The notes under the pieces: model-generated
The model's database searches: none
What the model saw: the letters and a program-made list of their open reading frames with translations, nothing else
What the model was told of the DNA's origin: nothing
Shown: piece by piece, positions 26,983 through 37,398 of the stretch
How the letters are laid out: every line of letters begins with the position of its first letter
How positions within the stretch are numbered: position 1 is the stretch's first letter
Program-made: the position numbers and the translations under genes
From: Bacteroidota bacterium
GTDB lineage: Bacteria; Bacteroidota; Bacteroidia; NS11-12g; UBA9320
Length of the DNA: 64,000 bases
Assembly: GCA_947468275.1 (NCBI GenBank)
Contig: CANIKO010000006.1
Coordinates: 124,001-188,000 of the forward strand
Reading direction: 5' to 3'

Positions 26983-28344
26983 ATGCTGTATCGTTTTCTT
27001 AAATTTATTGTTGGCTATGCTGTGAGGCAATATTTTAGAGAGGTGCAGCTACACAACGAAGATTTGGTTCCGCAAAAAGGACCTGTTATCTTTCTACCCA
27101 ACCATAGAAGCGGCTTTATGGACCCCATTGTTGTTGCTATTTTTTTAAAAAGAAATGTTCATTTTTTAGCCAGAGGCGAATCGTTTAAAAATCCGTTAAT
27201 GGCCAAGTTATTGGGAAAATTAAGTGTTATACCCATTTACCGAAAAGAATATTCGCCGGATGAAGTTCATAAAAATGATGAAATTTTTAATTACTGCTTT
27301 AAATTACTTGAACAAAATGGAGCATTGGTTATTTTTCCGGAAGGGGCCAGCCAAACCAAGCCGGTATTGCTTCCATTAAAAACAGGAGCCGCACGAATTG
27401 CGCTTGGAGCTGAGGCAAAAAGCAATTTCAATTTGGGTGTGACCTTAATTCCCGTTGGGATTAATTATACCAATCCGCATCATTTTCAGGGTAAATTATT
27501 TCTAAATTTTGGCCAACCAATACTTGCTTCAGATTATAAGGACGAATACTCAATTGATTCTTTTAAAGCTGTTAATAATCTTACAAAACGCGTTGAAGAT
27601 GAACTTAAAAAAAGGATTGTGGTGGTGGATGAAAGTCGTTGGTTTGACCTAACACACAAAGTTGAAAAAATCATTCAAACGGATTATGCCCGCTTTGGTA
27701 TTGGAAAAAATGAGGAGCATATTGGATGGTTTATAGCCAGAAAAGATATTGCCGCAGCTATTGAATATTTTAGCGATGAAAAGAAAGAAATTTTAGAAAG
27801 TTTGGAACTCAAAGTGCAGCAATATTTTTCTATTATCGATTTGTTAAATCTTAAAGAAGGAACGCTTAATCCAATCAGGAATAAAGAAACTAGTCGATTG
27901 AAATTTTTTACACTATTATTCTACTTTATAATAGGATTGCCATTTTTTGTTATTGGATTCGCATTGCATTTTTTACCCTATTTCTTTACTAATTTATTAG
28001 CAAAACTGGTTGTAAAACGTTCTGATTTTTATGGTTCCATTATTTTGGTAATTGGATTATTGCTTTTTTCAATAAACGCTTTTTGTATGACTTGGTTCAT
28101 TTTTAAAGCACTTCAAAACGGATTATTAGCAATTGCTTTCTTTTTGCTATTGGCACCTGTTGGGATTTTTACTTTCCAATACTATGTAGGTTTAAAAAGA
28201 TGGTTGTATAAAATGAGACTATGGATCATTGGCAATCGTAAAACAACACTAATAAAAGAGTTAAGTCAACAAAGAGAAACCTTGTTAGCCTCATTTAAAG
28301 AAGCTCATGAAGATTATTTGAACTTTGAAAAACGGAAAAGATAA
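26983..28344 (+). CDS. PlsC-type acyltransferase with C-terminal membrane helices
   Basis: 453 residues. The acyltransferase domain has N-H41-R-S-G-F-M-D47 (an H-x5-D form of the usual H-x4-D), F-L-A-R-G-E-S-F in block II, and V-I-F-P-E-G-A-S in block III, so it should move an acyl chain to lysophosphatidate or a related lipid at the inner membrane. Residues about 305-400 contain two to four hydrophobic helices, and a basic coiled tail ends the chain. This long form with extra helices is common in Bacteroidota. A TTAGTTTGCGC element (one mismatch to TAnnTTTG) lies 24 bases before the ATG. Confidence 0.88.
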   Translation: MLYRFLKFIVGYAVRQYFREVQLHNEDLVPQKGPVIFLPNHRSGFMDPIVVAIFLKRNVHFLARGESFKNPLMAKLLGKLSVIPIYRKEYSPDEVHKNDEIFNYCFKLLEQNGALVIFPEGASQTKPVLLPLKTGAARIALGAEAKSNFNLGVTLIPVGINYTNPHHFQGKLFLNFGQPILASDYKDEYSIDSFKAVNNLTKRVEDELKKRIVVVDESRWFDLTHKVEKIIQTDYARFGIGKNEEHIGWFIARKDIAAAIEYFSDEKKEILESLELKVQQYFSIIDLLNLKEGTLNPIRNKETSRLKFFTLLFYFIIGLPFFVIGFALHFLPYFFTNLLAKLVVKRSDFYGSIILVIGLLLFSINAFCMTWFIFKALQNGLLAIAFFLLLAPVGIFTFQYYVGLKRWLYKMRLWIIGNRKTTLIKELSQQRETLLASFKEAHEDYLNFEKRKR

Positions 28345-28350
28345 TTGCTC

Positions 28351-29115
28351 TTATTTTCTTCCAATATCCTTGGAAATTATTGAATAAAGTTCTTTCAGGT
28401 CAGGGTTTGATTCCAACATTTTCAAATGCTTTTGTATCGTGGTTTCATCATTTCTGATGGCCGGACCGGTTTGGCTATTTTCCGGCCCTAAATCAAATGC
28501 TTTTTTTACAGTTTCTTCCACCAAAGGTTTGAGCCAAACCAAAGGCAATTCTTCCATGCTCATAACTTTTTCGGCCTGAGCAAGCAAATGGTTCGTGAAA
28601 TTATTTGCCATAACTGCAGCTAAATGAAGATACAGTCTTTTTTCCGAATCCAAATGTTTAACAGAATTGGAAATACTATCCGCCAAATCCCAAATTTTTT
28701 GAAAGGTATTTTTATCACTTGCTTCTATAAAAATTGGAATTTCAAAATAATTAAGGTTTCGCTCTTTAGTAAAGGATTGTAAGGGATAAAATACTCCAGC
28801 ACTTTTTTTAAAATTAGCAATGGTTGCCAAAGAACTACTACCGGCACAATGCACAAAAATTGGGGAGTTGGCCTTTATTTTTTCAATAGTTGATTCAATG
28901 GCTTTGTCGGGAATGGTTAAAAAAATAAAATCGCTGTCGTCAAAAACGTTTTCCAGTTTTGAATCAAAAAAAGCGGCATATTTTTTAGCTAATTCATTAC
29001 CTGTAGTTTCATTTCGACTTACAATTTGATGTATTTGGTATCCTGCTAAATCAAAAGATTTAGCTAAATGCCAGGCTACATTGCCCGAGCCAACAAAAGT
29101 TATTTTACTTTTCAT
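28351..29115 (-). CDS. Rossmann-like DUF2520 protein
   Basis: 254 residues. The N-terminus is an NAD(P)-binding Rossmann fold (F-V-G-S-G-N-V-A-W-H-L-A) like F420-dependent or pyrroline-5-carboxylate reductase domains; the C-terminal half (about 125-250) is the helical DUF2520 domain with H-L-A-A-V-M-A-N-N-F-T-N-H. The fold predicts an oxidoreductase; the substrate is not known. It converges with plsC with only 6 bases between stops, and lies 39 bases downstream of ccmF. Confidence 0.9.
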   Translation of the reverse strand: MKSKITFVGSGNVAWHLAKSFDLAGYQIHQIVSRNETTGNELAKKYAAFFDSKLENVFDDSDFIFLTIPDKAIESTIEKIKANSPIFVHCAGSSSLATIANFKKSAGVFYPLQSFTKERNLNYFEIPIFIEASDKNTFQKIWDLADSISNSVKHLDSEKRLYLHLAAVMANNFTNHLLAQAEKVMSMEELPLVWLKPLVEETVKKAFDLGPENSQTGPAIRNDETTIQKHLKMLESNPDLKELYSIISKDIGRK

Positions 29116-29154
29116 CCTTTAATTTTTTTATTTATTTAAAGGTCGGATGGAATG

Positions 29155-31724
<2,570 letters not shown>

Positions 31725-31725
<1 letters not shown>

Positions 31726-32114
31726 TATTTAGCAGCAGATTCAGCCTCGTACTTAGAAGGACATTTTAAAAGAATTTTTTTAGCTATAAAATCGCCGTTT
31801 GGGTTATCAAATTTACCAATTACCACCACTTTATTACTTCGATCAAAATCTGCAGGTTTAGGTTCGCTGTAAATTACCTTGGCCTCGTTACCTAATGAAT
31901 CCTTTAAAAAGAATTCAAAGCGATTGGCATTTTTCATGGGTTCATATACCATTGGCTTTTCTTTGTTCAACTCGCCGACAATATGATATTCTTGTCCCGG
32001 ATTTTCTTTGGCAGTTTTAAAATCAGCATACGTGCTACTATCTGCATAAGCCCCCGCAAATATGGCAATAGCGGCTGCTATTACTACTAAAATTATAATG
32101 TTTATTGTTTTCAT
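31725..32114 (-). CDS. ccmE: Haem chaperone CcmE, Cys (CxxxY) type
   Basis: 129 residues: an N-terminal membrane anchor (5-24), then an OB-fold domain with the family core (G-x-x-x-E-Y-H-I-V-G-E, V-I-Y-S-E-P-K-P, V-V-V-I-G-K). At the haem attachment site E. coli CcmE has H-x-x-x-Y; this protein has C118-P-S-K-Y122. The CxxxY form is known from Desulfovibrio and archaea, where the Cys replaces the His. Stop and start overlap by one base with ccmF and by 4 bases with ccmD, so translation is probably coupled. Confidence 0.93.
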
Positions 32115-32320
32115 TTGTTATCTTTTAATTCTCTTTCCGTTTTTTTCAATCGTCTGTCAATCCTTACCAAATATATAATGATTCCTGTAAAAATAATAGA
32201 CATTACGGTTACCACTACGTAGATTTTGCCATTGCTGTAAAACGGATTTTGCTGCGTTTGGGCAAATAAACTATTGGTTATAAAACTTAAAAGAAAAAGG
32301 AATATGAGTTTGATTTTCAT
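32111..32320 (-). CDS. ccmD: CcmD-like small membrane protein
   Basis: 69 residues with a cleavable-looking N-terminal hydrophobic segment (S-L-F-A-Q near 21), one membrane helix (about 33-51) and a basic R-I-D-R-R-L-K-K tail in the cytoplasm, the topology of CcmD. CcmD helps release haem-loaded CcmE from CcmC. It lies 15 bases after ccmC and overlaps ccmE by 4 bases. Sequence identity is too low to call alone; position decides it. Confidence 0.85.
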   Translation of the reverse strand: MKIKLIFLFLLSFITNSLFAQTQQNPFYSNGKIYVVVTVMSIIFTGIIIYLVRIDRRLKKTERELKDNK

Positions 32321-32335
32321 GTGTATTTATATTAA

Positions 32336-33019
32336 TTAATCGGGTATTTCATTAGATTGTTTGTCGTGAATTAAAAATTCATTGCGAATAAGCAAAGTGG
32401 CCAACCACCAACCCATAGCTATCCATCCCATAACTGCAGGATAAAAGGTCATTCGCAAATTATTATTTAAAGGATATTTGTTAAACCCAACCGTATCACC
32501 ACTTCCAGGATGCATGGAGTTGGCCGCCATTTTGGGCAGCACCCAAGCAAAAACTATAAACAACGGGAAAGCAAAAATGCTATATACCGATGATACTCTG
32601 GCTTTTTTTGAAGCATCTTCCAACGAATTGCGCAATATTAAATAGGCCAAATACATGAGTACCCCAATGGCAGCTCCGTTTAATTTTGCATCGGTAGTCC
32701 ACCAATCGCCCCAGCTAAACCGAGCCCAAACCGAGCCGGTAGCCAAGCCCATTAACCCAAACACCACCCCAACTCCGGCACATTTTGAAGCAATTATATC
32801 ATACCGCATATCAAAGGTTTTAAGGTATTTGATACTATTGGCCACCGATACTGAAAGCAATGCTATCATGGTGAACCACATGGGAACGTGATAATTGAGA
32901 TTGCGAACGGTTTCGTCCAAAAATAAGAGGTTATTGGGATTAACAAAAAGCAGCCCGCCAATAATGGAATACAGCACTAACACTGCTCCTGCATATTTCC
33001 ACCAGTTAGAATATATCAA
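32336..33019 (-). CDS. ccmC: Haem exporter subunit CcmC
   Basis: 227 residues starting with a TTG; no in-frame ATG precedes the first helix. Six membrane helices. The WWD motif W-G-D-W-W-T-T-D-A-K-L (about 109-119) is that of CcmC, with histidines at H44 (N-Y-H-V-P-M-W) and H172 (N-S-M-H-P-G) placed as haem ligands on either side. It loads haem onto CcmE. It is the first gene of ccmCDEF. A TAAATTCG -7 element at 33044-33037 fits the TTG start. ccmA and ccmB are absent from the cluster. Confidence 0.92.
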   Translation of the reverse strand: MIYSNWWKYAGAVLVLYSIIGGLLFVNPNNLLFLDETVRNLNYHVPMWFTMIALLSVSVANSIKYLKTFDMRYDIIASKCAGVGVVFGLMGLATGSVWARFSWGDWWTTDAKLNGAAIGVLMYLAYLILRNSLEDASKKARVSSVYSIFAFPLFIVFAWVLPKMAANSMHPGSGDTVGFNKYPLNNNLRMTFYPAVMGWIAMGWWLATLLIRNEFLIHDKQSNEIPD

Positions 33020-33036
33020 GGTTTTGAAATTTGATG

Positions 33037-33044
33037 CGAATTTA
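33037..33044 (-). promoter_or_regulatory. -7 element for the ccm operon
   Basis: TAAATTCG followed by CATC on the minus strand, TAnnTTCG form, 18 bases before the TTG start. No clear -33. Confidence 0.4.
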
Positions 33045-33391
33045 GGGTAAATTGAGGGATAATTAAATCCATATTAAGTGATTTTTCTCATCCATTGCCG
33101 TTGGCTTTAGCCAACGGATAAAGAAAGAATTTGGTCTTATTGGCTAAAGTCTATTTAGCATAGTTATTGATAACCTAATTATCAAAGAAATACTCTCAAA
33201 TATGATTTTTTTCATGTCTTTAATAAAAACAAAATTAGAAGATTTGAATGTAATGTAGAAAAGGAGGCAGTTTGAGCATGAAAAAACTGAATACGCTAAA
33301 ATGATTTATCGGGTATCATATTCTTAAAACCTGAGATGCGCCAAGCCGCTAGAGTGCCGTAATCAATAAAATCACCTTTTAAAATAAGATT
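33045..33391. other. Palindrome-rich spacer
   Basis: No gene of normal size. It contains CCGTTGGCT-TT-AGCCAACGG (33098-33117), followed at 33140 by a partial inverted copy TTGGCTAAAG; TTGATAA-CCTAA-TTATCAA (33167-33185); and an 8-codon frame M-K-K-L-N-T-L-K at 33278-33304 with AAGGAGG ten bases before its ATG. Confidence 0.6.
33098..33117. repeat. Perfect 9-bp inverted repeat
   Basis: CCGTTGGCT and AGCCAACGG flank TT. No T-run follows, and it is 80 bases upstream of ccmC, so it is not an obvious terminator. The GGCTTTAGCC-type core recurs in spacers of many Bacteroidota genomes. Confidence 0.7.
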
Positions 33392-34096
33392 ATGATAAAA
33401 AAAATTATTATTTTAGTTATTCCATTATTTCTTACATTTACAATGTGTAAAAAAGAAATGAAAGTAAATCCAATTGTTCAAAAAACACCAACAAGTGTTT
33501 CTTCGGTAGCTTTAACATTTACAGAATATGAAAACCTTTATGATTCGGTTTTAATGGCTGCCCAATGGGGATTATTGGATATTTCAAAATCAGCTACATT
33601 CAAAGCTCTTGTAAATACTGAAGTAGGTTATGAGTTTGATGGAGACGTTAATGTTTTATTAAAAAAATTGGCAGAAAATTACACAACTTTAGAAGCCGAT
33701 ATGGAAACTTCCATATCACTACATTATGCAAATCCTAGTTTATTGACCAAATTTGTTTCTCAAGCAGTCAACGGCTTTACATATTTTGATAAGTTTGTTT
33801 ATCCTCAAATCTACATACCATTTGATGACCAAGTAACGCTAACCGATAATCCGGTAGTAACATTAAACCTAAATGACTCAACTGTGCTTCCTGGAGTATA
33901 CATAACTGGTTCAAATATACTTGTAAATCAAGTGGTAGATGAAGATTTTGCTGGAGAAAATCTAGTTTGGGTTATTTCTGTCAACGAAACAGTTTTATCA
34001 GAAGCTGATTATAACAATATTGATGAACTAAATATTAATACGGATACTATTGAAAATCCGTTAGCATATGATACAGCTGTAATTAAGTATAACTGA
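33392..34096 (+). CDS. Unrecognised lipoprotein
   Basis: 234 residues. Signal peptide with a lipobox-like L-T-F-T-M-C (Cys about 19), so probably a lipoprotein. I do not recognise a domain. The chain is acidic, with a hydrophobic patch L-V-W-V-I-S-V-N-E near residue 190 and many Asn/Asp/Thr in the last 40 residues. The frame stops with TGA at 34094, but the +1 frame stays open from 34083 through to the next ATG at 34170 and reads like protein. This may be the N-terminal part of a gene broken by a frameshift. Alone it is full and starts well; function unknown. Confidence 0.65.
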   Translation: MIKKIIILVIPLFLTFTMCKKEMKVNPIVQKTPTSVSSVALTFTEYENLYDSVLMAAQWGLLDISKSATFKALVNTEVGYEFDGDVNVLLKKLAENYTTLEADMETSISLHYANPSLLTKFVSQAVNGFTYFDKFVYPQIYIPFDDQVTLTDNPVVTLNLNDSTVLPGVYITGSNILVNQVVDEDFAGENLVWVISVNETVLSEADYNNIDELNINTDTIENPLAYDTAVIKYN

Positions 34097-34169
34097 AGGT
34101 GAATTTAAAACAAAACCTCTACCATCACAAAAATTATTTAAACTTGGCCGCTATGTATGTTTAACTTTA

Positions 34170-34658
34170 ATGGAATTCAAACCCACTGAAAGAAAAGAAA
34201 ATTTTGGAAATGGACGTGATGAGATATCGATGACTGGAGGCCAATGGAACGGAACTTGTGTTAGCACCCTAAGATTATCGTCTAGTGGAATGTGCAAAGT
34301 GAAGCGAAGTGGAATTGGTCAATATCATGCATTGGGTAACTATACATTATCGGATTTTACTAATGATGATAGAAAATATTTCGATGCTGAAAATGCTTGG
34401 TGTTTAATTTATGAAGAAGATATTCGAAAAAAATTCAGTAAATCATTTAACCCTTCGTCATTTGATGGGGTCTCAGATTGCAGTGATATTTTTACTTTTA
34501 CTTCAAAACAAAGTCAATATGGAGATATGAATTGTCATTGGGCTTGGTGGAATGATCATTATTGGAAAAATGAAATGCTACACAATTCCTGGGTGATTGA
34601 ATGCAATTTGAATGGCGGTGGAAACAAACTTAAATTTGCAGTTCATAGAGAGGAATGA
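34170..34658 (+). CDS. Unrecognised protein, possibly the C-terminal part of the preceding gene
   Basis: 162 residues, no signal peptide and no family I know. It is rich in aromatic residues (C-H-W-A-W-W-N-D-H-Y-W-K-N) and has six cysteines. The frame is open for 25 codons upstream of the ATG, and those codons (for example K-L-F-K-L-G-R-Y-V-C-L-T-L) look coding, although they contain no ATG, GTG or TTG start in a good place. Joining it to the lipoprotein by a +1 shift at AAC-TGA would give about 421 residues. Its stop overlaps the next ATG (ATGA), so translation is coupled to the barrel-like gene. Confidence 0.6.
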   Translation: MEFKPTERKENFGNGRDEISMTGGQWNGTCVSTLRLSSSGMCKVKRSGIGQYHALGNYTLSDFTNDDRKYFDAENAWCLIYEEDIRKKFSKSFNPSSFDGVSDCSDIFTFTSKQSQYGDMNCHWAWWNDHYWKNEMLHNSWVIECNLNGGGNKLKFAVHREE

Positions 34659-35524
34659 AATTTATTTTTATAATCGTAGGATTTATTTTAATAAATAAAT
34701 CGTACCCTTTTTCCCCGTCAATAAAAAAGATGTTTCCTAGTGAAATAGGAATGGATTGTTTTACACAAAGGACGCAAACTATAATGCATTCTCGTTTGAT
34801 TACACCTTATTATAACGTTTATGGATACAACAATGGCTTAGGAATTAATGCACGATATAGGCTTAATAATAAATGGTCGTTAAAATTATTTTATCATTAT
34901 GCGAAACTTATAAACACTTATGATATAGCCTTAGAAGATCCTGTCTTTTTTCGAAGAGATAGAAATCAATACAAGCCTTTTAGCTATTATTGGATTAGCA
35001 ATGAAATAGGAATTGGTTTTAAATATAAATTTTATTCAAAAAATAATTCGGAACTTTTCTTCGAGCAATCATTGTGCACCAATTATGGTCAACTATTATA
35101 TGAGCATTTCCCTTTTAATGGTTTATATTCTGATTCTATGACAAGGGATATTACTTATCAAAATGGAATACCAGCTAAATTAACTTATAATATATTGCAA
35201 GTATCTGTTAGAAATATGGGGTTAAATTTATTAAACGGAATCACCTATCAAAGAAAACTATCTTCAAATCTTAAAATCAATTTAAATTTTACTTTTAATT
35301 CTGGATTTATTCCACTTATTGGCACCAGAATAGATTATACTATAACCTCAGACCAAAGAAAGGGATCTGTGATTGGACAGCATTATGCTACCTCCAGCAA
35401 CTCGGGTCTCCGCTTAGGTTTTGGTATTAACTATGTTATCAAAAAAGACAAACCCAAATTGCAACAATATTCCCAACAAAAAAAAGGCACGAAGCCATTC
35501 TGCTCCGTGCCTTTTGCTTTATAA
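34655..35524 (+). CDS. Outer-membrane barrel-like protein of unknown function
   Basis: 289 residues. N-terminal hydrophobic segment (2-20) could be a signal peptide. The rest alternates polar and aromatic residues with turns (I-G-I-G-F-K-Y-K-F-Y, L-R-L-G-F-G-I-N-Y-V-I), as in small outer-membrane barrels. The natural end of such a barrel is near residue 265 (F-G-I-N-Y); the last 24 residues are basic and Gln-rich and then read through the terminator hairpin, so the original stop has probably been lost. It overlaps the upstream gene by 4 bases. A surface-exposed lipoprotein plus barrel pair is possible. Confidence 0.65.
   Translation: MKFIFIIVGFILINKSYPFSPSIKKMFPSEIGMDCFTQRTQTIMHSRLITPYYNVYGYNNGLGINARYRLNNKWSLKLFYHYAKLINTYDIALEDPVFFRRDRNQYKPFSYYWISNEIGIGFKYKFYSKNNSELFFEQSLCTNYGQLLYEHFPFNGLYSDSMTRDITYQNGIPAKLTYNILQVSVRNMGLNLLNGITYQRKLSSNLKINLNFTFNSGFIPLIGTRIDYTITSDQRKGSVIGQHYATSSNSGLRLGFGINYVIKKDKPKLQQYSQQKKGTKPFCSVPFAL
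35486..35511. terminator. Bidirectional terminator between convergent genes
   Basis: GGCACG-A-AGC pairs with GCT-C-CGTGCC, with an A-run before and TTTTGCTTT after, so it can stop transcripts from both sides. It lies inside the last codons of the plus-strand frame. Confidence 0.85.
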
Positions 35525-35537
35525 AGCTTTAAAATTT

Positions 35538-36173
35538 TTAGTGAGTGGCTAAATATCCGGCTATTCCTTCGGCCGTATCTACCAATCCATCTTTGCCTTC
35601 ATTAAAATCAGCCGGGCATACTTCGCCGTTTTCTTCATGAAACTGAAGTGCGGTAACCATCCGCAAGGCTTCGTCAATGCTGCGGCCCAATGGCAAATCG
35701 TTTACCACGCAATGCCTTACTATTCCTTCCTTATCAATTAAAAACAAACCGCGGTAGGCCACAGCATTTTCTCCGCCATTTCCTACCCATATTTCATTGC
35801 CTTCCTCGTCCATATCATAATGGCCGGCCAATACTTCATAGTTTAATGAAATAGTTTTGTTGATGTCGGATACCAAAGGGTATTCAACTCCTTCAATCCC
35901 ACCGTTTTTTTGCGGGGTATTAACCCACGCCCAATGGCTAAATTTTGAATCAACCGAGCAACCAACTACTGCACAATTTTTAGCTTCAAATTCTTTAAGC
36001 CGTCTTTGAAAAGCTATAATTTCGGTAGGACACACAAACGTGAAATCCAAGGGATAAAAGTAAAAAATAACGTGCTTTTTGCCAATGTATTGGTCTAGCG
36101 AAAAATCTTCAACAAACTGGCCTTTTACAACGGCATCAGCTTTAAAATGGGGAGCTTTTTTTCCTATTAACAT
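35538..36173 (-). CDS. 2-Cys peroxiredoxin (AhpC/Prx1 type)
   Basis: 211 residues. Peroxidatic Cys48 sits in F-T-F-V-C-P-T-E, and resolving Cys186 in E-V-C-P-A-D-F. The Y-P-L-D-F-T motif and the long C-terminus are those of typical two-cysteine peroxiredoxins, which reduce hydrogen peroxide and organic peroxides in the cytoplasm using thioredoxin or AhpF. No ahpF or thioredoxin gene is adjacent. An exact TAnnTTTG -7 element lies at 36212-36205. No OxyR-like operator is obvious. Confidence 0.96.
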   Translation of the reverse strand: MLIGKKAPHFKADAVVKGQFVEDFSLDQYIGKKHVIFYFYPLDFTFVCPTEIIAFQRRLKEFEAKNCAVVGCSVDSKFSHWAWVNTPQKNGGIEGVEYPLVSDINKTISLNYEVLAGHYDMDEEGNEIWVGNGGENAVAYRGLFLIDKEGIVRHCVVNDLPLGRSIDEALRMVTALQFHEENGEVCPADFNEGKDGLVDTAEGIAGYLATH

Positions 36174-36204
36174 GATTTATATATTAGAGTTTTAAATATT
36201 AATG

Positions 36205-36212
36205 CAAAGGTA
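36205..36212 (-). promoter_or_regulatory. -7 element for the peroxiredoxin gene
   Basis: TACCTTTG followed by CATT on the minus strand, 31 bases before the ATG at 36173. Confidence 0.5.
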
Positions 36213-36265
36213 ATTTATAATTAAATAAACATCCGTAATTGTGAAAATGTTTAATAATCAATAAA

Positions 36266-36294
36266 CTTTTCCAAACTTTGGAAGTTTGGAAAAG
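36266..36294. repeat. Perfect 13-bp inverted repeat in the peroxiredoxin/radical SAM spacer
   Basis: CTTTTCCAAACTT and AAGTTTGGAAAAG flank TGG. It lies 10 bases before a TATTTTTG -7 element (36304-36311) of the radical SAM gene, so it is in the place of an operator. With no T-run it is not a simple terminator. Confidence 0.75.
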
Positions 36295-36303
36295 TTAAGC
36301 CCG

Positions 36304-36311
36304 TATTTTTG
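36304..36311 (+). promoter_or_regulatory. -7 element for the radical SAM gene
   Basis: TATTTTTG followed by TTGCCG, exact TAnnTTTG. The start of transcription would be 4-5 bases before the ATG at 36322, which rules out the TTG frame start at 36286. Confidence 0.5.
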
Positions 36312-36321
36312 TTGCCGTAAA

Positions 36322-37341
36322 ATGCTTGCCAAAACCAAAGACGGTCTTAATTATATTTCAAAACTAAATGCCAAGCGGGTTTGGAATATGCTTGAAATTT
36401 TGGGAAGCTATTATATTTCTAAACTAACCAAAAAAAACTACCACCGCGGAATGCCGGTTTCGGTAAGTATTGAGCCTACAACATCCTGCAATTTACGCTG
36501 CCCGCAATGTCCTAGCGGGCTTCGTGAGTTTTCGCGACCCACAGGAATGTTGGATATGGAAATTTATACCAAAGCCATCGACCAATTGGGTGATAAACTC
36601 ACTTATCTTACTTTATATTTTCAAGGCGAGCCTTATTTAAATAAGTCGTTTTTGGATATGGTGGGTTATGCTTCGGCAAAGAAAATTTATACTGCCACCA
36701 GCACCAATGCCCATTATCTGGATGATGAAAATTGCAAACGAACGATTGAATCGGGCTTGGATAGATTAATAATTTCGATAGATGGTGTAACGGAAGAAAC
36801 CTATAAAAAATACAGAATTGGCGGTCAGTTGGAAAAAGTGATGGAAGGAACCCGAAACTTAGTGGCTTGGAAACGCAAGATGAAAAGCCAAACGCCTTAT
36901 ATTATTTGGCAATTTATTGTGTTTGGGCACAACGAGCATGAAATAGACGATGTAAAAAAACTAGCCAAAGAAACAGGTGTGGACCATTTGGCAATGAAAA
37001 GTGCTCAGGTATATGATTTTGAAACCGGAAGTGATTTGATACCCAATAATCCCAAATATTCCAGATACAGCAAGGAAACTTCAAAATTTTCGATAAAAAA
37101 TAAATTATTAAACCATTGCTGGCGCATGTGGCAAGGCTGTGTAATTACTTGGGATGGCAAGGTAGTTCCGTGTTGTTTTGATAAAGATGCTTCTTACCGA
37201 TTGGGCGAACTTGGTGATAAATCATTTACCGAAATTTGGCAAGGACCATTTTACAAGGCATTTAGACAATCCCTACTTAAATCCCGTAAAAACATTGAGA
37301 TATGTAAAAATTGCACCGAAGGTACCAAAGTGTGGGTTTAG
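36322..37341 (+). CDS. Radical SAM protein with SPASM domain
   Basis: 339 residues from the ATG at 36322. The first Fe-S cluster uses C56-N-L-R-C60-P-Q-C63. The core reads F-Q-G-E-P-Y-L-N for SAM binding. The C-terminal SPASM region has C-W-R-M-W-Q-G-C, V-V-P-C-C-F-D and the final I-C-K-N-C, enough for auxiliary clusters. Such enzymes modify peptides or proteins or act in cofactor pathways. No precursor peptide or maturase partner is adjacent, so the substrate is unknown. A perfect palindrome lies in front of its promoter. Confidence 0.92.
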   Translation: MLAKTKDGLNYISKLNAKRVWNMLEILGSYYISKLTKKNYHRGMPVSVSIEPTTSCNLRCPQCPSGLREFSRPTGMLDMEIYTKAIDQLGDKLTYLTLYFQGEPYLNKSFLDMVGYASAKKIYTATSTNAHYLDDENCKRTIESGLDRLIISIDGVTEETYKKYRIGGQLEKVMEGTRNLVAWKRKMKSQTPYIIWQFIVFGHNEHEIDDVKKLAKETGVDHLAMKSAQVYDFETGSDLIPNNPKYSRYSKETSKFSIKNKLLNHCWRMWQGCVITWDGKVVPCCFDKDASYRLGELGDKSFTEIWQGPFYKAFRQSLLKSRKNIEICKNCTEGTKVWV

Positions 37342-37398
37342 GGTAAATTTATCTCAAACATCCCTTTTCTACCAATTTGTTTTTTATCATTGTAGTGC

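Noticed and set aside
34094-34096. TGA read as selenocysteine to join the two unknown ORFs
   Set aside because: The downstream ORF is in the +1 frame, so read-through of the TGA would not reach it, and no SECIS-like hairpin follows.
34080-34100. RF2-type programmed frameshift signal
   Set aside because: There is no CTT before the TGA and no Shine-Dalgarno site just upstream; an ordinary indel is simpler.
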